Part shown: piece after piece, positions 30,126 to 42,415 of the stretch
Layout: each line of letters opens with the position of its first letter
Position numbering within the stretch: the stretch's first letter is position 1
Assembly (NCBI GenBank): GCA_009599575.1
Contig: VWND01000076.1
Coordinates: forward strand, 682,001-746,000
Direction of reading: 5' to 3'
Length of the DNA: 64,000 nt
Source of the DNA: Blumeriella jaapii
Lineage: Eukaryota > Ascomycota > Leotiomycetes > Helotiales > Drepanopezizaceae
The notes under the pieces: model-generated
Seen by the model: only the letters and a program-made list of their open reading frames with translations
Told to the model about the DNA's origin: nothing
Database searches by the model: none
Translations under genes and position numbers: made by a program

Positions 30126-33100
30126 ATGTCCTTATTGTTTTCATGGGGGCCTCTTGAATCATTGATTTCCACTCCCGGCAATACAACTTATCAAAAGGCT
30201 GATTTCTCTCCCTATTCAGAACCGGAGGGACCGAAGCAGAGACCTATCGCGATTGTTGGAATGTCATGCCGCCTTCCGGGCAATGTGAGTACGCCCGATG
30301 AGTTCTGGGAGTTATGTTCTCGCTCCAGGACTGGGTGGACAGAGGTACCCAAGGAACGTTTCCAAAGTGCAAGCTTTTACCACCCCAACCAAGGGAAGCG
30401 CGGATGCTTCAATGCGTCTGGAGGTAACTTCCTCAAGGAAGATGTTGGTCTGTTCGATGCCCCTTTTTTTTCTTTAACTGCGCAAGAAGCCATATCGATG
30501 GATCCCCTACAGCGTATGTTGCTCGAGTGCACTTTTGAAGCGCTCGATAGTGCCGGTATCCCAAAACACACCATTGTGGGGGAGAATGTTGGTGTATTTA
30601 TTGGCGGGTCGTTCTCAGAATACGAGTCGCAGCTTTTTACGGATACTGAAACGATTCCGATGCATCAAGCTACAGGTAAAGAGAAATTTGCTTCTACCGA
30701 GTATATGGTCACGGTAATTAACGTTCTAAGGCTGTGCGTTCTCTATGCAATCGAATAGGATTTCTCACTTCTTTGATTTGCGAGGACCTAGCTACACACT
30801 GGATACAGCTTGCTCTTCGACTCTTGTAGCGCTGCATCATGCCTGCCAAAGTTTGCACACGGGTGAATCAAAAGTGGCACTTGTTGGCGGATGTCATCTG
30901 AATGCTTCGCCGGAGTTCTGGATATCGATGTCGATGTCACGGTTAGAATGTAGTTCACTGCTTGGGTGACTTTTGACTAATCTCAGCTTTAGATTATTCT
31001 CTGACGAGGGGAGGTCGTTCTCCTTTGATAGTCGTGGTACTGGATATGGTCGTGGGGAAGGATGTGGAATGATTGTCTTGAAAACCCTTGAGCAAGCTTT
31101 GATTGACAACGATAGCATTCGCGCTGTGATAGTCGGAAGGTACGTCACCTGTCACGACCAGGAGCATCTCACCTTCAGGGCTGGAGAATGCCTGACTTTG
31201 AACAAGTGGAACAAATCAAGACGGCAGGACACCTGGGATAACTATGCCAAGTGGCGACGCGCAAGGCAAGTCAGAAGTTTCCTGCTACTCGAAGACATAC
31301 TCAACAGATGGTAGAATCACTCATCCGGTCGGTATATGAAAAAGCCGGCATCGATCCGAAACACACTGGATACGTTGAAGCACACGGTACAGGCACCAAG
31401 GTAGGAGATCCTATCGAAGCAGCTTCGCTACGAAACGTCTTTGGGGAAGGTCGAACCGCGAGGATGCCCCTTTTTGTTGGTTCTGTGAAGTCCAACGTAG
31501 GCCATTTAGAAGCAGCTGCGGGTATAATTTCAGTGATAAAGACCGCACTCATGCTCGAGAGAGGTTTCATATTGCCCAATTACGATTTTCAGAAACCTAA
31601 CGAGAAAATTCCTCTGGCTAAATGGAACTTGAAGGTAAATCCAAACCGTACAATATCGATACCTGGCTCTGGTATAGCATGATCAGTTCTAATGCGGCTC
31701 AGGTACCTGTCAGTCAGTGCCCCTGGCCAAGGGGCAAGCGGTTCGCAAGTGTCAATGGGTTTGGCTTCGGCGGCTCAAATGCCCATATAATCATGGAAAA
31801 GGCACCCTTGTTGAAGAAGAACGAACTCGATGTCCCCGAGATACAGGATCCCTTGGCCCTGGGCAAAAGACTCTTCATTCTCTCGGCCAACGATAAGACC
31901 GCCTTAGAAGCCATGATGAAGAATTTAGGTATTTACCTCGAGCAACGACCTGAGATATTTCAAAATGACTTAATGAGCAATCTTGCTTACACCCTTGGAC
32001 AACGGCGATCTAACATGCAATGGAGAGTTGCCATTTCGACATCAAACTCCTTTGAGCTCATAGAAACTTTGAATAGTGGCAAAGTTACTCCTACCCGTCA
32101 CTCAGGCTTAGGAAAGTTTGGCTTTATATTCTCTGGGCAAGGCGCACAGTGGAGTGGTATGGGCCGTGAGCTTTACGACCATTATCCAGTTTTCAAGGCG
32201 ACCATAGACGCTTGCGAAAATTTGCTAGTCTCGTTTGGGGCGGATTTTTCGCTTCTCGGTGAGTTGAGAAACATCTGACTGCTGGTTTTCTTGCTCACAA
32301 CGCCCTTAGCCGAGTTGAGGAAGGACGTAGAGACATCGGCTATCAATGAAGCTCATGTCAGCCAACCTGCTTGTACGGCAATTCAATTGGCTTTAACAGA
32401 TTTGTTGCGGTCTTGGGGGATTTCTCCGACAGCCGTTGCAGGTCATTCGAGGTAGGTGATCGTCTGCGCAATTCCCATTGTTTTTTTTCTTCGCTTTTTC
32501 TTGGAGTGCTGTCACATGAAATTTCCATCTTATGATCAGTCCCTAAGAATCATGTTTCCTAGTGGGGAGATTGCCGCCTCTTACGCCGCGGGTATACTGC
32601 CGCTAGCATCTTGTATGGCAATTTCGTATTATCGAGGCATGGCCATAGTGAGCTTGAAAGCCCAGTTCCCCAGCTTGAAGGGAGCCATGATGGCCGTCGG
32701 GGCAAGCGAGGAAGAAATCACGCCGCTTATCGCCCAACTCAAGGAGAAAGAAGTCAACATTGCCTGCTTCAATAGTCCATCCAGTCTAACAATCTCGGGC
32801 GATGAAGTAGCCTTAGATGAGCTCCAGAAGATGGTCGAATCGAAGAGCATGTTCAATCGGAAGCTCAAAGTCGACGTCGCTTACCATTCCCAGCATATGA
32901 AGTTGATAGCTGAGGAATACGCTGAAACACTGGACTCTATCGATCAACCCGTGAAGACCGAAGTGTTGTTTTACTCTTCTGTCTTCGGCAAACTTCTCGA
33001 GGGATCAGCGCTACAACCATCCTACTTCGTCGACAACCTTACGAATGCAGTACGGTTCTCAGAAGCCCTCGCAAGCATGTGCAAATCTGATGATGGCCAC

Positions 33101-36100
33101 AAAACCGGTATTGACATGATCATCGAGATCGGTCCTGCTGCTGCACTTGCAGGTCCTGTCAAGCAGGTTTTGAAGGCAGGTGGAAAAGCCATAGCAGCGA
33201 TACCATATGCGTCAGCTTTGGTGAGGAACAGAGATGCCGTTGATTCGGTGATGGATCTAGCAGCTACGCTCTACCTCAAAGGAGCCACTCTTAATATGGG
33301 GGCAGTGAATTTCCCGCGCCTCAAGAAAAACCCGACGTTGCTGGTTGACATGCCTCGTTATCCGTGGAACCATCAGACCAAATACTGGCACGCATCTAGA
33401 CTGATCCAAAAGCATCGAAACCGAGCGACGCCGCGAAGTGATATAATTGGTACCGTTGCTACTTATTCGAACGATTTGGAGCCAACGTGGAGAAATATCA
33501 TTCGCATTGACGATCTTCCCTGGCTTCGACATCATAAAATTCAAGATCTCACGCTTTTCCCAATGTCTGGCTTTTTGTCTATGGCTATCGAGGCTGCTTC
33601 TCAGAGAGCAGCTACACGTGGATCACAATTTGAGAAATTTATCCTCCGCGACGTCGTTATCACGGTTCCGCTGATGATTACGGATGAAGATGTCGAGATG
33701 ACCATTCAGCTTCGGCCCCTTCAGGACATTCCCTCTTCCTCATCAGAGACTTGGGATGAATTTCGGATCCACTCCTATGACGATGGAAAAGGATGGACAG
33801 AGCACTGCAAAGGCTTCGTTGGTATCCAAGGGCACGATTCGAACGATTTTGATCGTGCCAAAATCATCGAGGATTCGAGGAACTTACTACAGTCCAGGAT
33901 CTCGGAAATCAACAGCCAAGCCACAACCCAGGTGGATAAATCTAGTATTTACAATTCTCTGGCTGATCTAGGAGTCGTCTACGGCCCTACCTTCCAGGGA
34001 ATGAACGATTGCCGGGCAGGCACTACGTGCTCCGCTGCTAATATCATAACGGAAGATACATCGCAGGAGATGCCAGAAGGGTTTCAGACCGATACAGTCA
34101 TACATACGGCATTCCTGGAGCAACTCATCGAGATGTATTGGCCGATTCTTGGCGCCGGGCACAAGTCTCTCGACACGGTCTACCTTCCCTCCTCCATCGA
34201 ACACATGACGGTCTCTCGGAATGTCACTGAGCTTACGTGTAGACCTGGAGATCGCCTTCGAGGGTTTTGTCACAATTTTGCGCCTCCATTGCGTCCCAAG
34301 CCTGCACAGATATCTTTGTTTGCAACGGCCAGTGGCTCTGACGAGCTAATCATCAAGATTGATAATCTGACCATTTCCCCGATCCTAGAGCGAGATGCAG
34401 CGGCAGACGAGGAAACCCCCAGAGAACTTTGTTTCAAGTTGCAATGGGAGCCTGTCTTTGAGAATTCTCAACTATCAGATGGAGTGACCATGGAACATCC
34501 TCACAGCATTGTCAACGGTGCAGGATTCAACGGACTGTCGTCAAATTGCGACTTGGAAATTGTCAAGGCCAGAGTAGTGATCATACACAGTGAATCTCAC
34601 TTACAGGTCAATCTTGCAACAAAATTGGGCGATGTTTTGGAGCAAACAACAGGACAGAGGCCTGACATTGGCACTCTCGGTAACGTCCAGGCTGAGGGAA
34701 AGCTTTGCATTTTCATCTCGGAGCTCGATCAGCCCATGCTGTCATCACTTACACCGACGCAGTTCACAGAGCTGCAGAAGCTGTTGGCAAAGGTACAAGG
34801 TATCCTTTGGATCGTCCGGGGTGCCTATGCAGAGTCCAAAAACCCCGATGCCAACATGGTCACGGGATTGAGCAGAAGCATTCGTTCCGAGACGCTGCTC
34901 AAGTTCGCAACTCTTGATCTGGATCCCAAATCCGAAATGCCCGACGAGCTCGTGGTCCAAGCAGTCTTGAAAGTTCTCGCTTCCACCTTTGGCTCCAACG
35001 CAGACCCAGAGTGTAAACTAGAGTTTATGGAAAGGAACGGCTCGCTATTCACCCCTCGGATCGTTAATGACGAGGAGATGAACACGTTTGTGCACAAACA
35101 GATAAGAACTTCAGTACTCGAACCAACACCCTTCTGCCGGGATGGACGCGCTTTGAAGATGGCTATTGGAACCGTAAGTAACATCGTGGAGACTCGACCC
35201 CAAGCAAAGTAGCACACGACTCTGACTACTTTGAAATCCACAGTCTGGCTCGCTCGATACTCTCCATTTCGTCGAGGATGTCTCTCTTGAAAACTCGCTT
35301 GCCGAAGATGGAATCGAGATTGAAGTGAAAGCTATCGGCATGAACTCCCAGGATCTTGCCGTGGCGAACGGCCAAACGAACGGCAACGATTTTGGCCTGG
35401 AATGCAGTGGTGTTGTCACCAAAGTCGGAGCAAAAGTTACCAACTTCTCAAGGGGCGACAGTGTTGCCGCGATATCAGTGTCCCACAGCACTTACTCGAG
35501 CTATACTCGCACCAAGGCCGCCTTTGCACTCAAGTTCAACGAAAGCCTGTCGTACGAGGATGCCGCGACAATTCCGATTGCACAGTGCACTGCATATTAC
35601 GGTCTTTTCGATCTCGCACGACTGAGCCAAGAGGAGACAGTATTGATCTACGAGGGCGCGAGCCCTGTTGGTCAAGCTGCCATCGCCTTGGCTCAGGGTG
35701 CCGGCGCTGAGGTATTCGCAACAGTGGCAACTGCCGAGGAGAAAGAGATTCTCGTGAAGTCTCACAAACTCACCAGCGAACACATCTTCTCCAACCATCA
35801 TGGGTCCTTCGGCCAAGGAATCCGCCAGCGGACCGCGAACCAGGGCGTGGATGTTGTGTTGAACTGCTCGGCTACCAATGCCGAAACCTCCCGAGCATTG
35901 TGGCAGTCCCTCGCCAGCTTTGGGCGCTTCGTCGCCGTCGACAAGACTTCGAAATTCGACACGAGTCGTGTTGACAACAACGCAAGCTTCATGTCGGCTG
36001 ACTTGGTCTCCATCGCGGCACAGAGACCAACGATAATGGAGCGGCTCATGTCCACGGTGTCGGGGCTTCTGAACACTAGCAAAATCGGACCCGCTCAACT

Positions 36101-37460
36101 GGTTACCACTGTCCCAATATCGGACGTAGAGAATGCCTTCAAGGTATTGCAAAGCGGCAATGTGGGTGGCAAGCTAGTGGTTTTACCAGGACCCAACGAT
36201 CCTGTCAAGGTTGGTCACGTCTCTCTTGCTCTTTTGAAGCTTGGCTAACAGGGCTACAAGGCTACTATCTCGAAGGAGAAGGTTTTGTTTCTCAAGCCAG
36301 ACGCTTCGTACATCCTAATCGGCGGCACTGGAGGACTTGGTCGCAGCATGGCCAGGTGGATGGTTGGCAAGGGCGCTCGCACCCTCGTCCTCGTCTCGAG
36401 AAGTGGATCAGCAAGTGCAAAAGTCCAAGAGCTTATTAAAGAGCTTTCTGCTCTCGGAGCCAACGTGATTGTGCGGTCTTGCGACGTGGCAAATACGAGC
36501 TCTGTCAACCATCTCATCGAGAAAGAGCTGGATGGCTTGCCTCCTGTCAAAGGCGTGGTCCACGGCGCCATGGTGCTTCGGGTAAGTTCTGGGATTTCCG
36601 CAATAACAACGCTGACTAACAAAACTAAACAGGACGTCCTGTTCGAGAAGATGACATTCGAAGAATACACCACCGTCATCGCGAGCAAGGTCCACGGCGC
36701 CTGGAACTTCCACAACTCGCTCCGGAAGCAGCCTCTCGACTTCTTCGTCGCCATCTCCTCCGCCGCAGGCTGCGTCGGGAACCGCGGCCAGGCCGCCTAC
36801 TCAGCAGCCAACACGTTTCTTAACGCATTCGTGCAGCACCGCAGGCAGCTCGGCCTGCCCGCCGCCTCTCTCGACCTGACAGCCGTGTCGGACGCCGGGT
36901 ACCTCGCCGAGAACGCCGCCGCCGCCGCCGAAGCCGCGAAGAACCTGGGCAGCGACACGATCTGCGTCGCCGAAGTGCTGGCGCTGCTCGGCGCGGCCAT
37001 GACCGGCCGCCTGGCGTCGACGTGCAACAGCCACGCCATCACCGGCGTGCGCATCACGCCCAACACGCCCTTCTGGACCGCCGACGCGAAATTCAAACAC
37101 CTGCGTCTCGCGGCCGAGGAGGAAGCCGCCAAGGCCGAGACGGCCGTGAACGCTGACGCCCCCGTCTCGTTCCACGCCGCGCTCAAAGCGAGCAAGACGC
37201 TCGAAGAGGCTCAGGACGTGGTGTGCCGCGGCCTGCTGGACAAGATCCCGGCCGTGCTCATGATCGAGAAGGACGACATGGACATCACGCGGCCGCTGAC
37301 GTCGTACGCGCTGGACTCGCTGGTGGCGATCGAGGTGCGGAACTTCATCACGAGGGAGTTCGAGGCGAACTTGCAGGTGCTGGAGTTGTTGTCGAGTGGA
37401 TCCATCGAGACTTTGGCGAAGGTGATTTGCGGCAAGAGCAAGATCTTGAAGCTGGAGTGA
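30126..37460 (+). CDS. Highly reducing type I polyketide synthase (KS-AT-DH-ER-KR-ACP)
   Basis: An iterative cytosolic enzyme building a reduced polyketide from malonyl-CoA. Eleven exons: 30126-30675, 30731-30941, 30987-31139, 31207-31265, 31315-31634, 31703-32258, 32310-32451, 32563-35173, 35244-36209, 36261-36581, 36633-37460. They sum to 6717 nt (2238 aa) with no stop. KS has DTACSS (about residue 207), EAHGTGT and [14 protein letters not shown] has [12 protein letters not shown] and GHSSGE, the latter split by an intron. DH (about 970-1250) is atypical, with [10 protein letters not shown] and HTAFLEQ. No methyltransferase domain is present. ER (about 1540-1850) has [18 protein letters not shown] has GGTGGLGRS and [12 protein letters not shown] has [10 protein letters not shown] with Ser near 2191. 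No releasing domain is fused, so an external hydrolase is expected. The 5' end is uncertain. Confidence 0.92.
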
Positions 37461-37717
37461 GAAGGCTGATTGTAAGAACATCATTGCCTGATTTGTGGGA
37501 GCTACGGTCGACGTATGGGTGCCCTTCTGGTCACAGACTGTGAGCATGTTGTCTCCCAGATGTATTTAACATTGGCATTGTGTCGTAGAAAATGCGTCAC
37601 ATCAAATGGGATATAAGTAGAATAAAGGGGTATCTCATTTTGGTTCGTTTCTCATATAAACATAAGTGTTGTCATCGGCTCGACCCGACCGGCCGGCGCA
37701 TCCGCTTCCATTCACCT

Positions 37718-40212
37718 TCACCGTTCATACTTAGGCAGCATCTCCCGTGGCGACGACGATCCGGGGACGACATCAGCATGCGAATCATGCTGTCCGTAGC
37801 GATCGTCCTCGAGAATCAGCGGGGCAGAAGGCTCATGCAGTGGTCGACTGCTGCTTCCCTCGCCGGTATCATCGTCTTCGTCAGCGAGGAATTCGGACGG
37901 GGCGCTCGCCTCGGCCATCAAACGTCGCCGTTCGAGCTCCTGCTTGTCCTCGTTCGGGTTGGCGCTAGCGCCGGGACCAAAGTCGTGAGCTGCGGGTGCG
38001 GATGGGGCAGTAGGCGGTTCTGATGGGATGGAGAACGGGAGGGTAGGACTCCATATAGGCGCTCTCTGAGGAGTTGCATCGTTGGGATCGTACAGCTCCT
38101 CGTCTTCTGTGGGAGGTGCTGATGGTGCTAACCGGGGGACAACGGCGCCTGACGACGAAGGACCGTCTTCGTCAATAGGTGGCTGGCTGGGAAGGAGTCT
38201 TTCCTCGTGTCGACGTAGCCGCTCTTTCTCGCCAACGGCACCATCAGGCTGTAAGTCTGGAGGAGGAACGTACATTTGTCCGGGGTGAGATGGTGGAAAG
38301 TGATTCTGATAGTCGTGGTCCTCTCGAATGTCACTGAGAGACGGGTGCGGATGATCCGGAGGACGGTCATAGTAAGGGTATGGATAAGGATGTTGCTGAG
38401 GGTTGTGCCGATCCTCACTGGCTGCCACAGACTCCTCATATATAGGCTCATGCGTTGCGTCTGGCCAATCGTTCATTTGTCTTCTGACTGAGCTGTTTGC
38501 CCTCGCCCTCGTGCGAGCCGTGTCTGTCGTGCCAACAACAACCTCGAAACGGCATTCAACAACACTTTTTTCACGCCTGATGTTCGCGGTGTCAACAATA
38601 CTGCCGCCCCAAGCGGCCAGCATATTGGAATTACCATCTCTGGGTGACGAAGCGGGTTTTGCAACGTTCGAGGTAGGAAGGGCAACGGCTCCAACTCGAG
38701 GGACATGACGTTGTTGACCGGCCAGCTTACCACCCAGATCAACCACAACTTCAACGTGATATTTAAAGGTTATCATCTGTCCCGGCACACCCGAAATTGT
38801 TGGGAAAACGTCCTCGGGAACTCTGACTGAAGCGTTGACTACTGCTGTCAAGGTCGTGGGATCAACCAAGATCGGCGCAAACGTTTGGGCCAGGTCCTTC
38901 CGGAATATACTGCTCGATCCAGCGGATGTGAACGAGAGTCCACCAAGCCCCGTTTTGGACTTGGGGTAGAATTCCTCGTGTTTCAATCTCTCGGCCTCCT
39001 TCTCGTTGACATCCGCAAAAAGAGATAGAGGAGGTGCTGAGTCAATCCTTCCCTGTCGATAGAATGTGATGATGATTCCGTGCATGCTTTTGAGCGCCTT
39101 CGTGTGCTTTATGGAGATCTTGAGTGGCAGGTTATCGCCCGGCAAACAGCCAGACTTCAAGAGTTCAATGGTGGCAGTTATGGTCTGTTCCGCGAGAGAC
39201 AATCTGCCGCTATCCTTTTGGCTCTCCTTCGTCGAGATCATAGATGAGGGCGCGGCACTCAGCCTGAAGCTGAGCCCTGTGCTATTGCTCACAACACTCC
39301 CAGCACTGTTTCCCGCTGAAAAGGTGCTTGGTCCTATGCTTGGGACAGGACTTCGCGGGCCTGTGTTTTGGGGGTCCACCGATTCGCATTGGCTCGCAGA
39401 TTCGTCGGGCAGAGGGGAAATCGGCACGCGCATTGCATCGTTTCCCGACCCGGTGCATGCTTCCGTGTTCTCCGGCAATTCGTTCTCTTGCGTCTTGATC
39501 GTCTTCCTCTTCCTAACACGCCGCGAGATTGGCTCCAGCGATATCTTTTGTGGCTTCGGTAGCTGCATGGGTCCCACATCGACCGTCTCAACCAGCGAGA
39601 GCTTTTGGTCGCAACTCATTGTCGCAGAGATCGATGTAGGGCGCGTAATGGTGGACGTGATCAGATAGGAGATCGTTCCCCTCTCGAACTAAACCAACCA
39701 TAAGTTAGCCGAGGAAGCCGAAGACAGGACGCAGGCCATACATCGACACTGGAGGGAAGTCCCTCCTCCGGAAATTCCAGCTCAAATTTAAACTCATACA
39801 CTCCACTATCGAGCCGCCCCTCCCCACACAAGGCAACCTCGTCTTGAAATAGCGAGGCGTGACCATTGCCAAAGTATTGCGATTTCCGGGGATTGTTCGA
39901 CGCCGTCAACCCGGGGTCCGGCGCCGTATCGTTCGCGCCGTTGGGGCTTTTGAAGACTCGCACGTAGCCATGGAGACAGACAGTCAGATGGGTCAGGCGA
40001 ATCGGTTTGACGACGGTGAGCACGACAGCGCCACTCACCCGGTCGCCGGGCGAGTACTTGCGGTGGGGTTCGTCGGGACGGATGTGGAAGTCGGTGAGGT
40101 TTCGCGAGCGCGCCTTCAAGGGCCCGGTGAGTCTCGCGAGCAGCGAGCGAGCAGTCGAATTCGACGATGTTAAGGGCGACACGGACGTCGAGGTGTTGGC
40201 ACTCGCGCACAT
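37718..40212 (-). CDS. RIM8: palF/RIM8, arrestin-like pH-response regulator
   Basis: PalF/Rim8 is the arrestin-like partner of the PalH/Rim21 receptor at the plasma membrane and is ubiquitinated to start the ambient-pH pathway leading to PacC/Rim101 processing. Two exons on the minus strand are 40212-39742 and 39688-37718. The 53 nt intron has a GTATGG donor and a TTTAG acceptor; 813 aa. The N-terminal arrestin region has RSLLARLTGPLKARSRNLTD and TVVKPIRLTHLTVCLHGYV, close to the PalF consensus. The C-terminal arrestin domain spans about residues 330-490. A long Pro/Ser/Glu-rich tail carries PSAPPTEDEELYDP, a possible ubiquitin-ligase or ESCRT docking region. The start is the first ATG in the frame, at 40212. 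Convergent with the PKS, 257 bp away. Confidence 0.9.
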
Positions 40213-41690
40213 GTCAAGGAGGAGTTGTGGTGGTGGTGTTGAGAATCGCCAAGAGGTCGTCGGGAGCGCCAAGTGCTCGCGGGAGACTCGACAGCGGCCA
40301 CATGTAGAAGCCCGTATTGGCAGACGCGGTGGGAGCTTCGGAATGAGGCGCGGCCGCTTGTTCTTTGTGCGACAGGATCCCGATATCGACCTGTAAAAAT
40401 AAGGGACTGGGACTGGGACTGGGACTGGTCAGGCCAGCTGCTGCTGGTGTCGGTATGGATCAGCGCCAAGCTGCATCCAATGCGCGTCGTCGTCGTCTCG
40501 TCCGTCCTGTCTGTACTTGTACTGGATGTACTGTACACAGTATGTACAGTACAATGTACAGTACCTTGACGGCTATATATCGCTCGCAGGTGGCAGCAGT
40601 GTTCCGAGGAGGCGGGAGAAGAAGACGAAGAAGACGAGCCGGTAAATTTAGAAGAAAGTATGAAGGAGAGTGAGAGAAAAAGAGAAGATTGTGGGCCGAC
40701 CTTGAGCCAGGATGTGCTGGCGGGAGGAGCCCAAAGACAGAGATGGCAGAGGCCGAAGAACTCACGCAGAGTTAGAAATGGACACTCTGTTGTCGACGGG
40801 AGGAGCTGCCCGCGCAGCCCTGGACCTCGACGCTGGCCTCTCTGCCAGTGCTGAGCTGGTGAAACTGGCGCACGCTTCCCGCGTCTTCCGAGACAGAACG
40901 GAGACGACGTCGTTCGTGGGAGCGATAGAGTTGAGCGGGCGGGTCGCCAGCGAACTGAATCGTCAAAGCGTACATCGTAAGGTAGAAAGCGCAACGGCAG
41001 CGCAAGTGATTACCGCAACAACCGTCGGACGGGGATTGCTGGCTGGGGGTGTCAGTCAACCTTGCGGACAGGTATCTGTACAGTACTGGTGTAAGTCATG
41101 TACAGTACTGTACAGTAGGTACTGTACTGTAGGTAGGTACTGTACTGTACTGTAACATACTACAGCATGTACAATGTACAGTACAGTACGTACAGTACAG
41201 TACATACATGTACTACTCATCCTCGAGGGAAAAGTGAACTTGCGAATCGTCGAGTTTCGATCGCGTCCAGCGGCATTGTTCGTCCGCTCGGATGCCCAAT
41301 CTCGAAACTGAGTATCGGCATCGTGGCCGAGTCCCGATCTAAGCAGATCCACCTGTGTACTCTGTACTGTATGTATGCTGTACTGTAGGTGGTGAGTGGT
41401 ACATGTACTGTACTGTACGGGAGAAACTTACTGTATGGTGCTTGGCCGACGAGGAAAGAAAAGCTTGGTGTCGGTCCAGGTGCTTGATTCCCGACTTGAG
41501 CTTTCCGTCACGACAGAGAGTAAGCCATTAGATTCCGTACACCGTAGCAACAGATCAGCCCCAAGAAAAGCCCGGTATCGCAAGTCAGAGACCGCATATC
41601 GCCCACCGCATCTCCAGTCGTGCGTCCCCCTCTTAATCCATCATTCAGCAAGACGCGTGTTGAGCAAGTGACGACCACAGGCACATGGCC
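40213..41690. promoter_or_regulatory. Upstream region of palF with GTACTGTAC arrays
   Basis: A 1.5 kb region, likely palF promoter and 5' UTR, then the MND1 3' end. It contains a gactgg hexamer repeat (about 40405-40430) and dense gtactgtac/tacagtac arrays at 40511-40565, 41076-41215 and 41356-41420. The open frames on both strands look spurious. Confidence 0.55.
41076..41215. repeat. GTACTGTAC palindromic array
   Basis: About 140 bp made largely of tactgtac and tacagtac units and their overlaps, densest at 41145-41210. Similar arrays recur elsewhere in the window (see findings). Confidence 0.75.
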
Positions 41691-42415
41691 TCACAGATCC
41701 GTGAGTCCCTCCCCAGCAACATACTCAGCACCACACGCCGCCTCCATGATAGCAGCGACGCTCTCGCGGTCCGCAAGCCCATGCAAGAACAACTCCACCG
41801 ACTCCAAGTTGTCCGTCCACCGCAGCGTGCTTTCCCTCAATCGCTTGACCTCGTCCGCCTTGCGGCTCACCTCCTCTGGGTCATGATCACTGTACGCCGC
41901 GAGCCCCATATCCAGCAGCTCCCTCTCGCCCATCAACCTCGCATGCATCTCCAGCAGCGTCTTGCGATCCTTGCCTCCGCCCCCCTCCAGGAGGTCATCG
42001 TCATCGTCGTTGTTCTCGCGGGCGCGCATCTCCTTCTCAATGGTGTCCTCGAGCTCGTGGAGCGCGTGAGCCGCCGCGGCCTCCTCCGCCTGCAGCTTCG
42101 CGAGCGTGTTCTCCTTGGCCTTCTTCGCGTCGGACGTGAAGCACCAGTACCAGTTGCCGCTGCCAATCTTCTCGACGCGGATCAGGTTCTCGTCCTGGAT
42201 CGCCTGCAGGTAGTCCTTGACCTGCATCTGGTTGATGGACGCCACCGTCGCGATGTTCTTCTCGAGCTCCTTAAGCGTGAAGACCGACATGGACTCTTGG
42301 AAGTAGGTGAGGATCTTGGCCTGCTTTGCGGCCGGCGGTAGGTTCTTGGGCGCCTGTGGGAGGTGAGGTGAGTACGGTGCCTCCGACGTGTGGAGACGGA
42401 GAGTTAAGTTACCAT
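41691..42415 (-). CDS. MND1: MND1, meiotic recombination factor
   Basis: Mnd1 pairs with Hop2 in the nucleus to help Dmc1/Rad51 carry out interhomologue strand invasion in meiosis. Exon 1 is only the start codon (42415-42413), followed at once by a GTAACT donor. After a 59 nt intron, exon 2 runs 42353-41691. The protein is 221 aa, a normal length. It begins APKNLPPAAKQAKILTYFQE, then MSVFTLKELEKNIA and the winged-helix block GSGNWYWCF, all typical of Mnd1. A long coiled coil (ALHELEDTIEKEMRARENN) follows. Without the one-codon exon, the frame would begin at an internal Met and lose the conserved N-terminus, so the spliced model is preferred. Confidence 0.92.

Noticed and set aside
36582..36632. 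Reading through the KR intron of the PKS
   Set aside because: The 51 nt segment is open in frame, but it has a GTAAGT donor, a CTAAC branch and a CAG acceptor, and its removal restores the conserved KR sequence.
40213..40272. Longer N-terminus for palF
   Set aside because: That extension begins at TTG. The first in-frame ATG is at 40212, close to the usual palF start.
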